From positions 31,770 through 54,903 of the forward strand of contig DEQR01000069.1 of the NCBI GenBank assembly GCA_002360535.1: a stretch of DNA of 23,134 nt, read 5' to 3'. This document shows positions 15,536 through 22,769 of this stretch, one piece after another. Source of the stretch: Thiobacillus sp. UBA3361. Its GTDB lineage: Bacteria > Pseudomonadota > Gammaproteobacteria > Burkholderiales > Thiobacillaceae. Both the position numbers and the translations under genes were made by a program. Positions within the stretch are counted from its first letter, which is position 1. Each line of letters begins with the position of its first letter. The notes under the pieces were generated by a model that made no database searches, was not told where the DNA came from, and saw only the letters and a list, made by a program, of their open reading frames with translations.

Positions 15536-15920
15536 AGCACTGCTCCCAAGGCAGGCCGTCGAAACGCCAGCCGTTCTTGGTGGAGCGCCGGTGGTTCTCG
15601 TCCAGTTCCCCCTCGAAGCCGAACAGCACGTTATAGACGTCGGTGAAGCCGTGCTGCTCCAGGAACTGGCCGGCCTCGCGGGAGCGGTTGCCTGAACGGC
15701 AGATCAGCACCACCGGCCTGTTGTGGGAGGCGGCGATGCGTACCTCGCCCAGGAAACGCGGGTTGAGGTCCCAGTTCTCCCCTTCGTACCAGGGGATCAG
15801 CAGGGAGCCGATGGGATGGCCGACGAACAGGAATTCCCATTCCGAGCGGCAGTCGATGAACACGGCGTCCTTGGTCTTTTCCAAAAACTCCGCGGTTTCC
15901 TTCGGGGTCAGGTGTTGCAT
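15534..15920 (-). CDS. Rhodanese-like sulfurtransferase
   Basis: A 128-residue single-domain rhodanese. The active-site loop is CRSGNRS, with the sulfur-carrying Cys74. The upstream FIDCRSEWEF (21-30) corresponds to the conserved CH2A-type motif. The C-terminus DGLPWEQC is common in small cytoplasmic rhodaneses. No signal peptide. Downstream of the molybdoenzyme cluster by about 116 nt and on the same strand, so it could supply sulfur for molybdenum cofactor or Fe-S centres, but it may be an independent housekeeping gene. Confidence 0.88.
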   Translation of the reverse strand: MQHLTPKETAEFLEKTKDAVFIDCRSEWEFLFVGHPIGSLLIPWYEGENWDLNPRFLGEVRIAASHNRPVVLICRSGNRSREAGQFLEQHGFTDVYNVLFGFEGELDENHRRSTKNGWRFDGLPWEQC

Positions 15921-16036
15921 GGGTCTCGCTCCATCGGGTTCTCATAGGGTCGGCAAACGCCATCGCTGCCGCATGCCCACAGCTTACGATGAAAGCGCCG
16001 GAGCGTGGAGACGAACGCGCAGCGCCGAGGCCATCC

Positions 16037-17050
16037 TCAGTCCATCACCTGATAAAGCCGCCGCGTCGGTTTCGCGCGCAGGCAGATCCGGCACTGCCCC
16101 TCTTCCGCCGAGGCATCGGCCGGGACGTGGAAGTCCACACCACAGGCGCGGCAACGCTGCCTGCGCAGGGGCACCAGGGTCTGCTTGGGCTCCGACCAGG
16201 CGCGCGGCGCGACCGCCCCGGACTCGCAGACGTCGCGACACAGGCCGCAGCCCGTGCAGGCGCGGTGGCGCAGCCGATAGGCGGGCGCCGACTCGTCCAA
16301 CACGATCGCCCCCTCCGGACACACCCGCGCACAGGCATGGCAACCGGTGCAGCGCCGGGCGTCGAGTTCCACCACCCAGGGCAACAGCGCGTCGTCCCCC
16401 GCGGGCAGGAGATCGGCCAGGGTCCCGGCGGCTGGCGCTTCGTCCACCACCCGACTGCCAACCACGGCCGCCGCCGGACGGCGCGACAGGGTGCGAAAAA
16501 AGCCACGCCGCGTGACGTTCTCCCCATCCGCAGCCAACAGACCGTCGGCCACCTGCGCCGAGACGTGGCGGTGAACGATGGGCGCCCGGCCACGCTGCCG
16601 CAAGGCGATATTCAGGCGTTCGATACGTTCGTACAGAGGCTCGGCCCGGCCTCTCGGGCAAGCCGTGCAGTCGCCGCTTGCCAGCAGCCAGACGCGATAC
16701 CCCTGCCAGTAGGGTCGCAGCAGATCGGTCAGGGCGATGGCGTTCAGGCAACCGAGACAGCCTTCCCGCCCATCGACGCCGGCCGCCACCCGGTCACACA
16801 CGGCCACCATGGCGTCCGTGCCCGCCACCTTCCGCCGCGCCGGCCGGGCCGGCAGGGAAAGGGCGGCACCCGGACAGGCCGGCTGGCACAGGCCGCAGCC
16901 GTCACAGGCGGCCTCGCGCAGGTTCAACCCATCGTCGTCGAGGCGCCAGGCCTGCGTCGGACAGACATCGACACAGGCCTGGCAAGAGGCGGTTTCGATG
17001 CGCGAATGGACGCAGCGCCCGGCATCGACGACCGGCAGGCGTCCCGCCAT
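16037..17050 (-). CDS. Multi-cluster ferredoxin-type protein with C-terminal zinc-ribbon-like segment
   Basis: A 337-residue Fe-S protein without a signal peptide, presumably cytoplasmic. The first ferredoxin pair has an atypical motif Cys13-x9-Cys23-x2-Cys26-x3-Cys30-Pro and a standard Cys49/52/55/59-Pro. A middle region has a C-x2-C ... C-x2-C pattern (CLGCL, then DCTACP). A second pair is CTGCHACARVC and CTGCGLCRDVC. The C-terminus has CRACG...CRIC, a zinc-ribbon-like set. The overall plan is NapF-like but larger. AAGGA Shine-Dalgarno; 13 nt after the cytochrome c gene. A role in maturation of, or electron supply to, the molybdoenzyme is inferred from the operon. Confidence 0.8.
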   Translation of the reverse strand: MAGRLPVVDAGRCVHSRIETASCQACVDVCPTQAWRLDDDGLNLREAACDGCGLCQPACPGAALSLPARPARRKVAGTDAMVAVCDRVAAGVDGREGCLGCLNAIALTDLLRPYWQGYRVWLLASGDCTACPRGRAEPLYERIERLNIALRQRGRAPIVHRHVSAQVADGLLAADGENVTRRGFFRTLSRRPAAAVVGSRVVDEAPAAGTLADLLPAGDDALLPWVVELDARRCTGCHACARVCPEGAIVLDESAPAYRLRHRACTGCGLCRDVCESGAVAPRAWSEPKQTLVPLRRQRCRACGVDFHVPADASAEEGQCRICLRAKPTRRLYQVMD

Positions 17051-17063
17051 GGAGACAGGATCC

Positions 17064-17381
17064 TTACTGGCTCAGGGCCCAGGCAATGATCGCCTTCAGG
17101 TCGGCGTCGCTGACCTTGGCCTGGGGCGGCATGGCCACGTTGCCCCAAACACCCTTGCCGCCGGCCTTGACCTTTCCGGCCAGGCTGTCCACCGCGCCGG
17201 CATCGCCCTTGTACTTGGCGGCCACATCGTGCCAGGACGGCCCGACGACTTTCTTGGCCGGGGCATGGCAGGCCGCGCAGCCGTTCTTCTTGGCCAGGTC
17301 CTCGCTGGCCTGGACCGGTCCGGCCGTGAGGCTGAGGGCGGCCAGGGCCAGACTGAGCAGGGCAAGGTGTTTCATGGTCAT
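17064..17381 (-). CDS. Periplasmic monohaem class I cytochrome c
   Basis: A 105-residue cytochrome c551/c5-like electron carrier. Signal peptide about residues 1-25 (ending PVQA). Haem attachment at Cys35-Ala-Ala-Cys38-His39. The probable axial methionine is Met84 in NVAMPPQAKV, and the C-terminal helix is DADLKAIIAWALSQ. The first ATG is chosen because AGGAG lies eight bases upstream. It is in the molybdoenzyme cluster, 92 nt after the TorD-like chaperone and 13 nt before the Fe-S protein, and probably shuttles electrons to or from the pentahaem cytochrome or a terminal oxidase. Confidence 0.93.
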   Translation of the reverse strand: MTMKHLALLSLALAALSLTAGPVQASEDLAKKNGCAACHAPAKKVVGPSWHDVAAKYKGDAGAVDSLAGKVKAGGKGVWGNVAMPPQAKVSDADLKAIIAWALSQ

Positions 17382-17422
17382 GTTGACTCTCCTATCTCGA
17401 GGTTGGGATGAAGCGCTGTGGG

Positions 17423-17448
17423 GTAGGCGCCGGCTTGCCGGCTCCTAC
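17423..17448. repeat. REP-like palindrome
   Basis: GTAGGCGCCGGC-TT-GCCGGCTCCTAC is an imperfect inverted repeat (one C/T mismatch pair) of 26 nt in the gap between the TorD-like gene and the cytochrome c gene. It looks like the dispersed REP elements found between genes in many proteobacteria. In the transcript it may partly insulate the cytochrome and Fe-S genes from the upstream message. Confidence 0.65.
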
Positions 17449-17473
17449 GGATTCTGTTTGGGCATGCGGGCAG

Positions 17474-18226
17474 TCACCAGGACGGCGCGGCACCCGGCAC
17501 GTAGTTCATCGGCACGGCCTGGGGCATAGCGCGCGGCTGCATGCGCGCCTCCACCTCCTCCGCCGTCGGACGCAGCTCGCCCAAGAGGCCGGCGAGGATG
17601 TCGCGCAATTCGTCGCAGTAGGCCGCCGTCAGCCGCGCGGTGCCGGCGTAGAAGGGCGTGGCGCAACGCGCCGACACCCGGTCGGCGAACCGGGGCAGCC
17701 AGCGCAGCAGGTGTTCATCCAGGAAACGCGCCGCCTCCGGCAAGGCCTGGGGATGCTCGTCGCCCATCAGACAGGACAGGAAGTGCAGTTCGATGACCAG
17801 GTGATCGTCCGGACGCATGCGCCAGTTGGCGGCGGTCAGGTCGAAGTGGCGGTAGAACTCGCGCACCTGGAACATGGGCGCCTGCATGCCCAGGTTCTCC
17901 TGGTCCAGCCACACCGACTCGCAGGGCGAGGCGTGCAGCCCGTAGGTCAGGTAGATGGACGCATAGTCGGCGGCCAGGTCGTTGAGGTCGTCGCAGGACA
18001 GGGGCGAGGACAGCTCGTCCATGGCCTGGGACAGGAAGACCATGGCCTCCCGGCCCGCGTCGCCGGTCAGGCGCAGACCGATGCCTTCCGGGAAGCCGGC
18101 CAGCTTGAGCTGGCCCAGGATGGCGTCGTCCAGTTCGGCGTTGTGCAGCACGGCCAGGGTGCCCAGGTCCAGGGCCACGGCGGCGCGGAACAGTTCCAGG
18201 GAGGGCATGTCGGCTGGGTTGTTCAT
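17474..18226 (-). CDS. TorD/DmsD-family molybdoenzyme chaperone
   Basis: A 250-residue, mostly helical cytoplasmic protein of the TorD/DmsD/NarJ-type redox enzyme maturation family. These proteins bind the Tat signal of a molybdoenzyme and hold it until the cofactor and Fe-S centres are loaded. Typical pieces are the segment YASIYLTYGLHASPCESVWLD-like (read about 89-108), followed by VREFYRHFDL and HLVIELHFLSCLMGDE. The Shine-Dalgarno GGAGGAAA is strong. It lies 19 nt after the Fe-S subunit and three genes from a Tat-signal catalytic subunit, which fits a private chaperone. The last 30 residues are Pro/Met-rich. Confidence 0.87.
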   Translation of the reverse strand: MNNPADMPSLELFRAAVALDLGTLAVLHNAELDDAILGQLKLAGFPEGIGLRLTGDAGREAMVFLSQAMDELSSPLSCDDLNDLAADYASIYLTYGLHASPCESVWLDQENLGMQAPMFQVREFYRHFDLTAANWRMRPDDHLVIELHFLSCLMGDEHPQALPEAARFLDEHLLRWLPRFADRVSARCATPFYAGTARLTAAYCDELRDILAGLLGELRPTAEEVEARMQPRAMPQAVPMNYVPGAAPSW

Positions 18227-18245
18227 GCTGGTTTCCTCCGGGCGG

Positions 18246-18911
18246 TCATTCCACCTTCCCCTTGCTGTGGGGCACGAAGACGATGGAGGGCTTGGTGAGT
18301 TCGGGGTCGGCCAGGTTCTTCACCGCCCGCACCGGCTGTTCGCCGGGGGCCATGGCCTTGGTCTCGTATTGGCCGGCGGCCAGCTTGTCGATGGGGCCGA
18401 TGTCCAGCACCCGCATCATGCAGGCCATGACGCAGTAGGGCTTGCGGCCGGCGTCGATCTCGTCCACGCACATGTTGCACTTGGAGACGATGTTCTGTTC
18501 CGGGATGAACTGGGGCGCGCCGTAGGGGCAGGCGGCCTCGCAGCGGCGGCAGCCGATGCACAGGCTGGAGTCGATGTCCACAATGCCGTCCTTCTTGCGC
18601 TTGTAGATGGCGCCGGTGGGGCAGGTGGGCAGGCAGGCCGGCTCGGCGCAGTGGTTGCAGGACATGTTCACCTTGTAGGCGTACACCTCTGGGAAGGTGC
18701 CGCCCTCGATGTACATCACCCGCCGGAAGCGCGGTCCGGGGGCCAGGCCGTTCTTGTCCTTGCAGGCGATCTCGCAGGCGCGGCAGCCGATGCAGTCCAC
18801 GTTGTGGTGGATGAAGCCCAGCTGGGTCTCCGGCACCACCGGCGTATAGACCTCTTTCTTGCGCCGCTTGACCGCTTGTTTGATCTTGTCCAGATCCTTT
18901 TCCTCGCTCAT
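18246..18911 (-). CDS. Four-cluster [4Fe-4S] subunit of a DMSO-reductase-family enzyme (DmsB/PhsB-like)
   Basis: A 221-residue electron-transfer subunit with exactly sixteen Cys in four sets: 40/43/46/50, 85/88/93/97, 118/121/124/128 and 145/148/160/164. This is the complete pattern of the four-cluster subunit of complex Fe-S molybdoenzymes. It has no signal peptide and would be carried to the periplasm by the Tat signal of the catalytic partner. AAGGAG Shine-Dalgarno; 16 nt after the catalytic subunit gene. The N-terminal 20 residues are strongly charged (KRRKKE). The electron acceptor beyond it is probably the pentahaem cytochrome, because no DmsC-type anchor is nearby. Confidence 0.93.
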   Translation of the reverse strand: MSEEKDLDKIKQAVKRRKKEVYTPVVPETQLGFIHHNVDCIGCRACEIACKDKNGLAPGPRFRRVMYIEGGTFPEVYAYKVNMSCNHCAEPACLPTCPTGAIYKRKKDGIVDIDSSLCIGCRRCEAACPYGAPQFIPEQNIVSKCNMCVDEIDAGRKPYCVMACMMRVLDIGPIDKLAAGQYETKAMAPGEQPVRAVKNLADPELTKPSIVFVPHSKGKVE

Positions 18912-18927
18912 GGCTCAAGCTCCTTCA

Positions 18928-21519
18928 TCAGTTGTCGCGGCGGAACACATGCGAGCGCGACGTGGCCAGCTGGTCCCAGCCGGGGCGGTGGGCCTTGTCG
19001 GTCTTGCGGATGCGCACCTGGGCGTTGTTGTAGGCGAAGGCGCCGGCCGGGCTGGGGGCGTCGTCGGTGAGGAAGTCCGGGTTGCCGGCCCGGTCCCAGC
19101 CCTCGGCGTCCCGGTCCATCCAGGCGCCCTCGTGCAGCACCAGCACGCCTGGATGCACCCGCTCGGTGACGTAGGCGGGCACCACCACGCCGCCCCGGTC
19201 GTTCCAGATTTCCACCGTGTCGCCGGTCTTGATGCCCAGCTTGGCGGCGTCGCTGGCGTTGAGGGTCACTTCCTGTTCGTAGGTCTCCCGCAGCCAGGCG
19301 CAGTTGTTGAAGATGGAGTGGGTGCGCCAGCGCGGGTGGGGCGAGATGAGGTGGAAGGGGTACTTCTTGGCGATGGGGCTGTCCAGGTACTCCGTGGGCT
19401 CGATCCACTTGGGAATTGACGGGATGTGGCTGCCGTAGCGGGTGCGGGTCCAGTCGTCCACTACCGCCAGCTCGGAGCTGAGGATTTCGATCTTGCCGGA
19501 GGGGGTGGCGAAGGGCTTGCCCTGCTCGATCTGCTCGCGGAAGGCCACGTGGGGCTGGTCCAGCTTGAACTTGTAGACCCCGTGCTTCTTGAAGTCGTCC
19601 CAGCTCATGGTCACATGCTGGTGGGCCATCACCTTGGTCTCCCACCACTCCCGCAGATAGGCCTCGTCCACGTCGTCGTCGTAGTTGAAGTAATTGCGCC
19701 CGGCCTTGGGGTTGTAGCTCTTGCCGAAGTGGTCGCCAATACCGGTGAGGTGGCCGATGCGGTAGGCCAGCTCGGTGAACACCTGGAAGTCGGTCTTGGA
19801 CTCGCCCAGGGGCTGGATCACCTTGGGCCGGTGGATGTAGTAGTGGCCCTTGTACCAGGGCAGGGCCACGTCGTGGCGCTCGAAGTGGCTGGCGATGGGG
19901 AACAGCACGTCGGCGAACAGGCCGGAGGGGGTGATGGTGGAATCCATGCACACCACCAGTTCCATCTTCTCGATGGCCTGGATCTCCTTGTTGATGTTGG
20001 TGAGCTGGTTGAACCAGTCGGAGCCCTGCCAGAAGATGCCCTTGATGTTGGGGATGACGCCGTCCAGCTTGTCCTGGCGCGGCCACAGGCCGATCTCCTC
20101 CCGCTTCACGTTGGGGTAGTTGAGCACGCAGTGGGCCCAGCGGTCCGACTTGATGGAAGCAAACCAGAGGTTGGCGTACTGATCGTAGGGATAGGCCACC
20201 GCCTCGGCATGCCAGGCCTTGCCCACGCCCTCGGCGCAACCGCCCAGCACGCCGATATTGCCGGTCATGGCCTGCAAGGCCGCGGCCATGCGGTTGTACT
20301 GCTCGCCGAAGTGGGCCCGGCCCGGCGCCCAGCTCGCCTTCAACGCGGCAGGCTTGGTGGTGGCGTACATATGCGCCAGCTTCTTGATGTCTTCCGCCTT
20401 CACGCCGCAGATGCCCGCCGCCCACTCAGGCGTCTTGGGCACGCCGTCGTAGGTACCCAGGATGTAATCCTTGAAGTTCTCCTTGCCGTTGGGGCTATGG
20501 GCCGTCCACTCCGGCATGGTGCCGGCGTCCATGCCCAGGCAGAACTTGTCGATGAAGGCCTGGTCCTGGAGGTTGTTGGTGAAGATGTAATGGGCCATGC
20601 CGGCCATCATGGCCGCGTCGGTGTTGGGCTTGATGGGGATCCACCAGGCATCGTAGGCGGCGGCGGAATCCGTGTATTGCGGGTCGATGAGCACGAACTT
20701 GCAGCCGTTCTGCTTCGCCTTGCGCATGTAGTAGAAGGTGTTGCCGCCGTGGAAGGTGTAGGCCGGATTCCAGCCCCACATGATCATCAGCTTGGAGTGG
20801 GCGTAGGTATCGTCCTCGTTGCCGTCCTCGATGGTGCCGAAGGTCCAGCGCGAGCTGGTGGTGGTGCCCTGGTAGGAGGGCACCGACCAGGAATTGGTGC
20901 GGCAGCCAAACATGCCCATGAAGCGGCCCAGCAGGCCCTCGATCTGGTCCGACTTATGCAGCACGCCGTAGGAGGCGCCGGCGTAGCTCTGGTCCAGCAG
21001 CGCCGTAGAGCCGTACTGGTTCTTGATGGCGATCATCTTGCGCGCCACATAATCCAGGGCCTCGTCCCAGGAGACGCGCTTGAACTTGCCCTCGCCGCGC
21101 TTGCCCACGCGCACCATGGGGTACAGCAGGCGCTCGGCCGAGTAGAGGCGCTGGCGGTAGGCGCGGCCGCGCAGGCAGGCGCGCAGCTGCGGCTCCTCCA
21201 GGGTGTCCTTGCCGAAATGGCCGCCTTCCTGGTAGCGGCCATCGTCGGTGGATAACCGGACGATCACGTCGCCCTTCTTGTGCGCCACCAGCATGTGCCG
21301 CGAACCGCAGTTGTGGGCGCAGGAGGTGACCACCGTGGTCAGCTCGTCGTCGCGCGGATACGGTTCGTAGGCGAAGGCCTTGGCCTCCCTGACCGCCGAC
21401 AGATTGACCAAGCCGCCGGCCGCCAGGGCACCCGCCCCCGCCGCCGTGGCCTTGAGGAAATCGCGCCGGCCGGGATTGATGCGGTCCAGCAATACGTTCA
21501 GATCGAGTTCGACAGTCAT
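18928..21519 (-). CDS. Tat-exported DMSO-reductase-family molybdoenzyme, catalytic subunit (DmsA-like)
   Basis: An 863-residue molybdo-bis(MGD) oxidoreductase. The Tat signal is GRRDFLKATAAGAGALAAGG (17-36), with cleavage probably after REAKA (48). The FeS motif is Cys67-x3-Cys71-x3-His75-x39-Cys115. Downstream are ACLRGRAYRQRLYSAERL, KLMIMWGWNPA, FVLIDPQYTDSAAAYDAWWIP and TPSGKIEI, which track E. coli DmsA closely from memory. In a gapless alignment Ser216 (VPSYQG) falls on the molybdenum-ligating Ser of DmsA. Five nt after the pentahaem gene, with weak Shine-Dalgarno GGGGTAAG. DMSO, other S- or N-oxides, or a sulfur or oxyanion substrate are all possible; the true one is unknown. The His in the FeS motif is unusual. 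Confidence 0.9.
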   Translation of the reverse strand: MTVELDLNVLLDRINPGRRDFLKATAAGAGALAAGGLVNLSAVREAKAFAYEPYPRDDELTTVVTSCAHNCGSRHMLVAHKKGDVIVRLSTDDGRYQEGGHFGKDTLEEPQLRACLRGRAYRQRLYSAERLLYPMVRVGKRGEGKFKRVSWDEALDYVARKMIAIKNQYGSTALLDQSYAGASYGVLHKSDQIEGLLGRFMGMFGCRTNSWSVPSYQGTTTSSRWTFGTIEDGNEDDTYAHSKLMIMWGWNPAYTFHGGNTFYYMRKAKQNGCKFVLIDPQYTDSAAAYDAWWIPIKPNTDAAMMAGMAHYIFTNNLQDQAFIDKFCLGMDAGTMPEWTAHSPNGKENFKDYILGTYDGVPKTPEWAAGICGVKAEDIKKLAHMYATTKPAALKASWAPGRAHFGEQYNRMAAALQAMTGNIGVLGGCAEGVGKAWHAEAVAYPYDQYANLWFASIKSDRWAHCVLNYPNVKREEIGLWPRQDKLDGVIPNIKGIFWQGSDWFNQLTNINKEIQAIEKMELVVCMDSTITPSGLFADVLFPIASHFERHDVALPWYKGHYYIHRPKVIQPLGESKTDFQVFTELAYRIGHLTGIGDHFGKSYNPKAGRNYFNYDDDVDEAYLREWWETKVMAHQHVTMSWDDFKKHGVYKFKLDQPHVAFREQIEQGKPFATPSGKIEILSSELAVVDDWTRTRYGSHIPSIPKWIEPTEYLDSPIAKKYPFHLISPHPRWRTHSIFNNCAWLRETYEQEVTLNASDAAKLGIKTGDTVEIWNDRGGVVVPAYVTERVHPGVLVLHEGAWMDRDAEGWDRAGNPDFLTDDAPSPAGAFAYNNAQVRIRKTDKAHRPGWDQLATSRSHVFRRDN

Positions 21520-21524
21520 CGCGC

Positions 21525-22427
21525 TTACCCCGCGTTCGGTTTGGTGGTTTTCGGTTTGGTAACCTCGCGGCCGGCCTTCGCGGAAGCCCTGGCCGACGGC
21601 TTATCGATAAGGGTCCGGGTCGCGGACGGCGCCGGCTTCGCCTCGGGCGGGCTTGGCACCCGGAAGCGCGGCTCGGATTGGGTGGGCCGGCCCTTGGCCC
21701 AGTCGGGCACCTCCTTGTCCATGCCTTCCCAGGCATGGCGCGGATAGGGATAGCTGATGCGGTACCAGGAGCGGCCGCCGTGGCAGCCGTAGCAGACATC
21801 GCCGTTGTCCTGGCCGGCGGCCTCGATGGCCTCCGCCTTCAGGTAGTTGACCTGGTGGCGGTTGGTGCGGATGCCGGCGTGGCAGGTCAGGCAGTTGTTG
21901 CCGAAGGTCTCGCCATGCTCCTTCCAGGGACCGGGCAGGCCCATGACCTCCCAATTGAACTGGCCATGGCACATCAGGCAGGTCTTGGGATCCACCAGCT
22001 TGCGCAGCGTATAGCCGGTCGGCTGGGCGGTGGCCGAGGTGCCGGGCGCCTCGTCACGCGGGTTGCTGCCCTGGTGGCAGGTATTGCAGGCCAGGCTCAT
22101 CACCTGCTTGGCATAGTCGCTGGACAGGTGGCGGCGGTGCAGGGTGTCCTGGGCGCCGGCGTAGGTGTCCAGGGTCTGATACCAGGCCAGGGATTTGTCC
22201 GCCCGCACGCCGGCGGGTGATTGCGCCCGCACGCTGGGCGCCAGCACCTCGGCATGGCATTGCAGACATTCCGCGTCCGGGGTCTTGCCGATCAGCGGCT
22301 GGAAATGCCGGGCATCCCAGCGGGCCGCGTCATAAGACGGCTTGGCGGGGCCGGCCGCCAGGGCCACGGTCCCCAACAACAGTCCGACGGCCAGGATGAA
22401 GCCGCTGAATATCTTGTTATTGGACAT
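21525..22427 (-). CDS. Periplasmic pentahaem c-type cytochrome
   Basis: A 300-residue exported cytochrome. Signal peptide about residues 1-25 (ending ALAA). Five CxxCH haem sites: CLQCH 54-58, CNTCH 114-118, CLMCH 150-154, CLTCH 179-183 and CYGCH 212-216. Additional His residues (e.g. RRH 98-100) could be axial ligands. The last 50 residues are a Pro/Lys/Ala/Ser-rich low-complexity tail, probably disordered. The ATG at 22427 is preferred over one 13 codons upstream because GAGGT lies in front of it and it gives a proper signal peptide. It directly precedes the molybdoenzyme (5 nt), so it is probably its redox partner in place of a membrane anchor. Confidence 0.9.
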   Translation of the reverse strand: MSNNKIFSGFILAVGLLLGTVALAAGPAKPSYDAARWDARHFQPLIGKTPDAECLQCHAEVLAPSVRAQSPAGVRADKSLAWYQTLDTYAGAQDTLHRRHLSSDYAKQVMSLACNTCHQGSNPRDEAPGTSATAQPTGYTLRKLVDPKTCLMCHGQFNWEVMGLPGPWKEHGETFGNNCLTCHAGIRTNRHQVNYLKAEAIEAAGQDNGDVCYGCHGGRSWYRISYPYPRHAWEGMDKEVPDWAKGRPTQSEPRFRVPSPPEAKPAPSATRTLIDKPSARASAKAGREVTKPKTTKPNAG

Positions 22428-22462
22428 GATTCGATACCTCACTGGTTGACACACGGGTTCAC

Positions 22463-22478
22463 GCACGAGTCGACGTGC
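22463..22478. other. Weak hairpin before the pentahaem gene
   Basis: GCACG-AGTCGA-CGTGC is a 5-bp stem with 6-nt loop in the 96-nt gap between the miniprotein gene and the pentahaem gene. The gap shows no other gene. The hairpin is too weak to call a terminator and no promoter was convincingly recognised there. Confidence 0.3.
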
Positions 22479-22523
22479 TTGCGACCAATCCCTGAGCGGG
22501 GAATGGCCAGGGCGGCGCAGGCT

Positions 22524-22658
22524 TCAATCCAGGAACAACCCGACCACCACGGTCACCATGGCCAGCACGGTCAACACCACACCCAGCACCGCCATGGCCT
22601 TGCCAACGCACGCTTCCTTATCGTTGTCGCAATGGTCAGCATTGATTTCGCTTTGCAT
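22524..22658 (-). CDS. 44-residue single-helix membrane protein
   Basis: A small ORF, short enough to be missed by length filters. The very strong Shine-Dalgarno GGAGGAAGAG lies just before the ATG. The product starts MQSEINADHCDNDKEACVGK, an acidic segment with two Cys, and continues as a single hydrophobic helix from residue 21 (AMAVLGVVLTVLAMVTVVVGLF), ending LD. It is probably an inner-membrane miniprotein. It lies 96 nt before the pentahaem cytochrome and 111 nt after the Met-Gly repeat gene on the same strand. It could be a small anchor for the respiratory complex, but no family is recognised. Confidence 0.7.
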   Translation of the reverse strand: MQSEINADHCDNDKEACVGKAMAVLGVVLTVLAMVTVVVGLFLD

Positions 22659-22739
22659 GTCTCTTCCTCCTTGCTTCCTCGTACAGCCTGGAGAACGGGA
22701 GAGGCAGGGCTGGAAGCCTTGACCCCTCCCGGCCCGAAC

Positions 22740-22760
22740 GGGGCGCGCGACGCGCGCCCC
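22740..22760. terminator. Strong GC hairpin 3' of the Met-Gly repeat gene
   Basis: GGGGCGCGCG-A-CGCGCGCCCC has perfect 10-bp arms around one base, 9 nt beyond the stop codon of the repeat gene on the minus strand. In practice the loop would open to about 3 nt. No U-tract follows, so it may act as a transcript stabiliser or a partial terminator between the repeat gene and the miniprotein/pentahaem genes. Confidence 0.5.
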
Positions 22761-22769
22761 ACGGGCCCC

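Noticed and set aside
19426..21255. Plus-strand open frame of 609 codons opposite the molybdoenzyme
   Set aside because: Antisense shadow; the minus strand is an intact DmsA-like protein with Tat signal.
18928..21519. Naming the molybdoenzyme as tetrathionate, thiosulfate, nitrate or arsenate reductase
   Set aside because: Landmarks match DmsA best by eye, but the genes around it do not fix a substrate, so no specific name is given.
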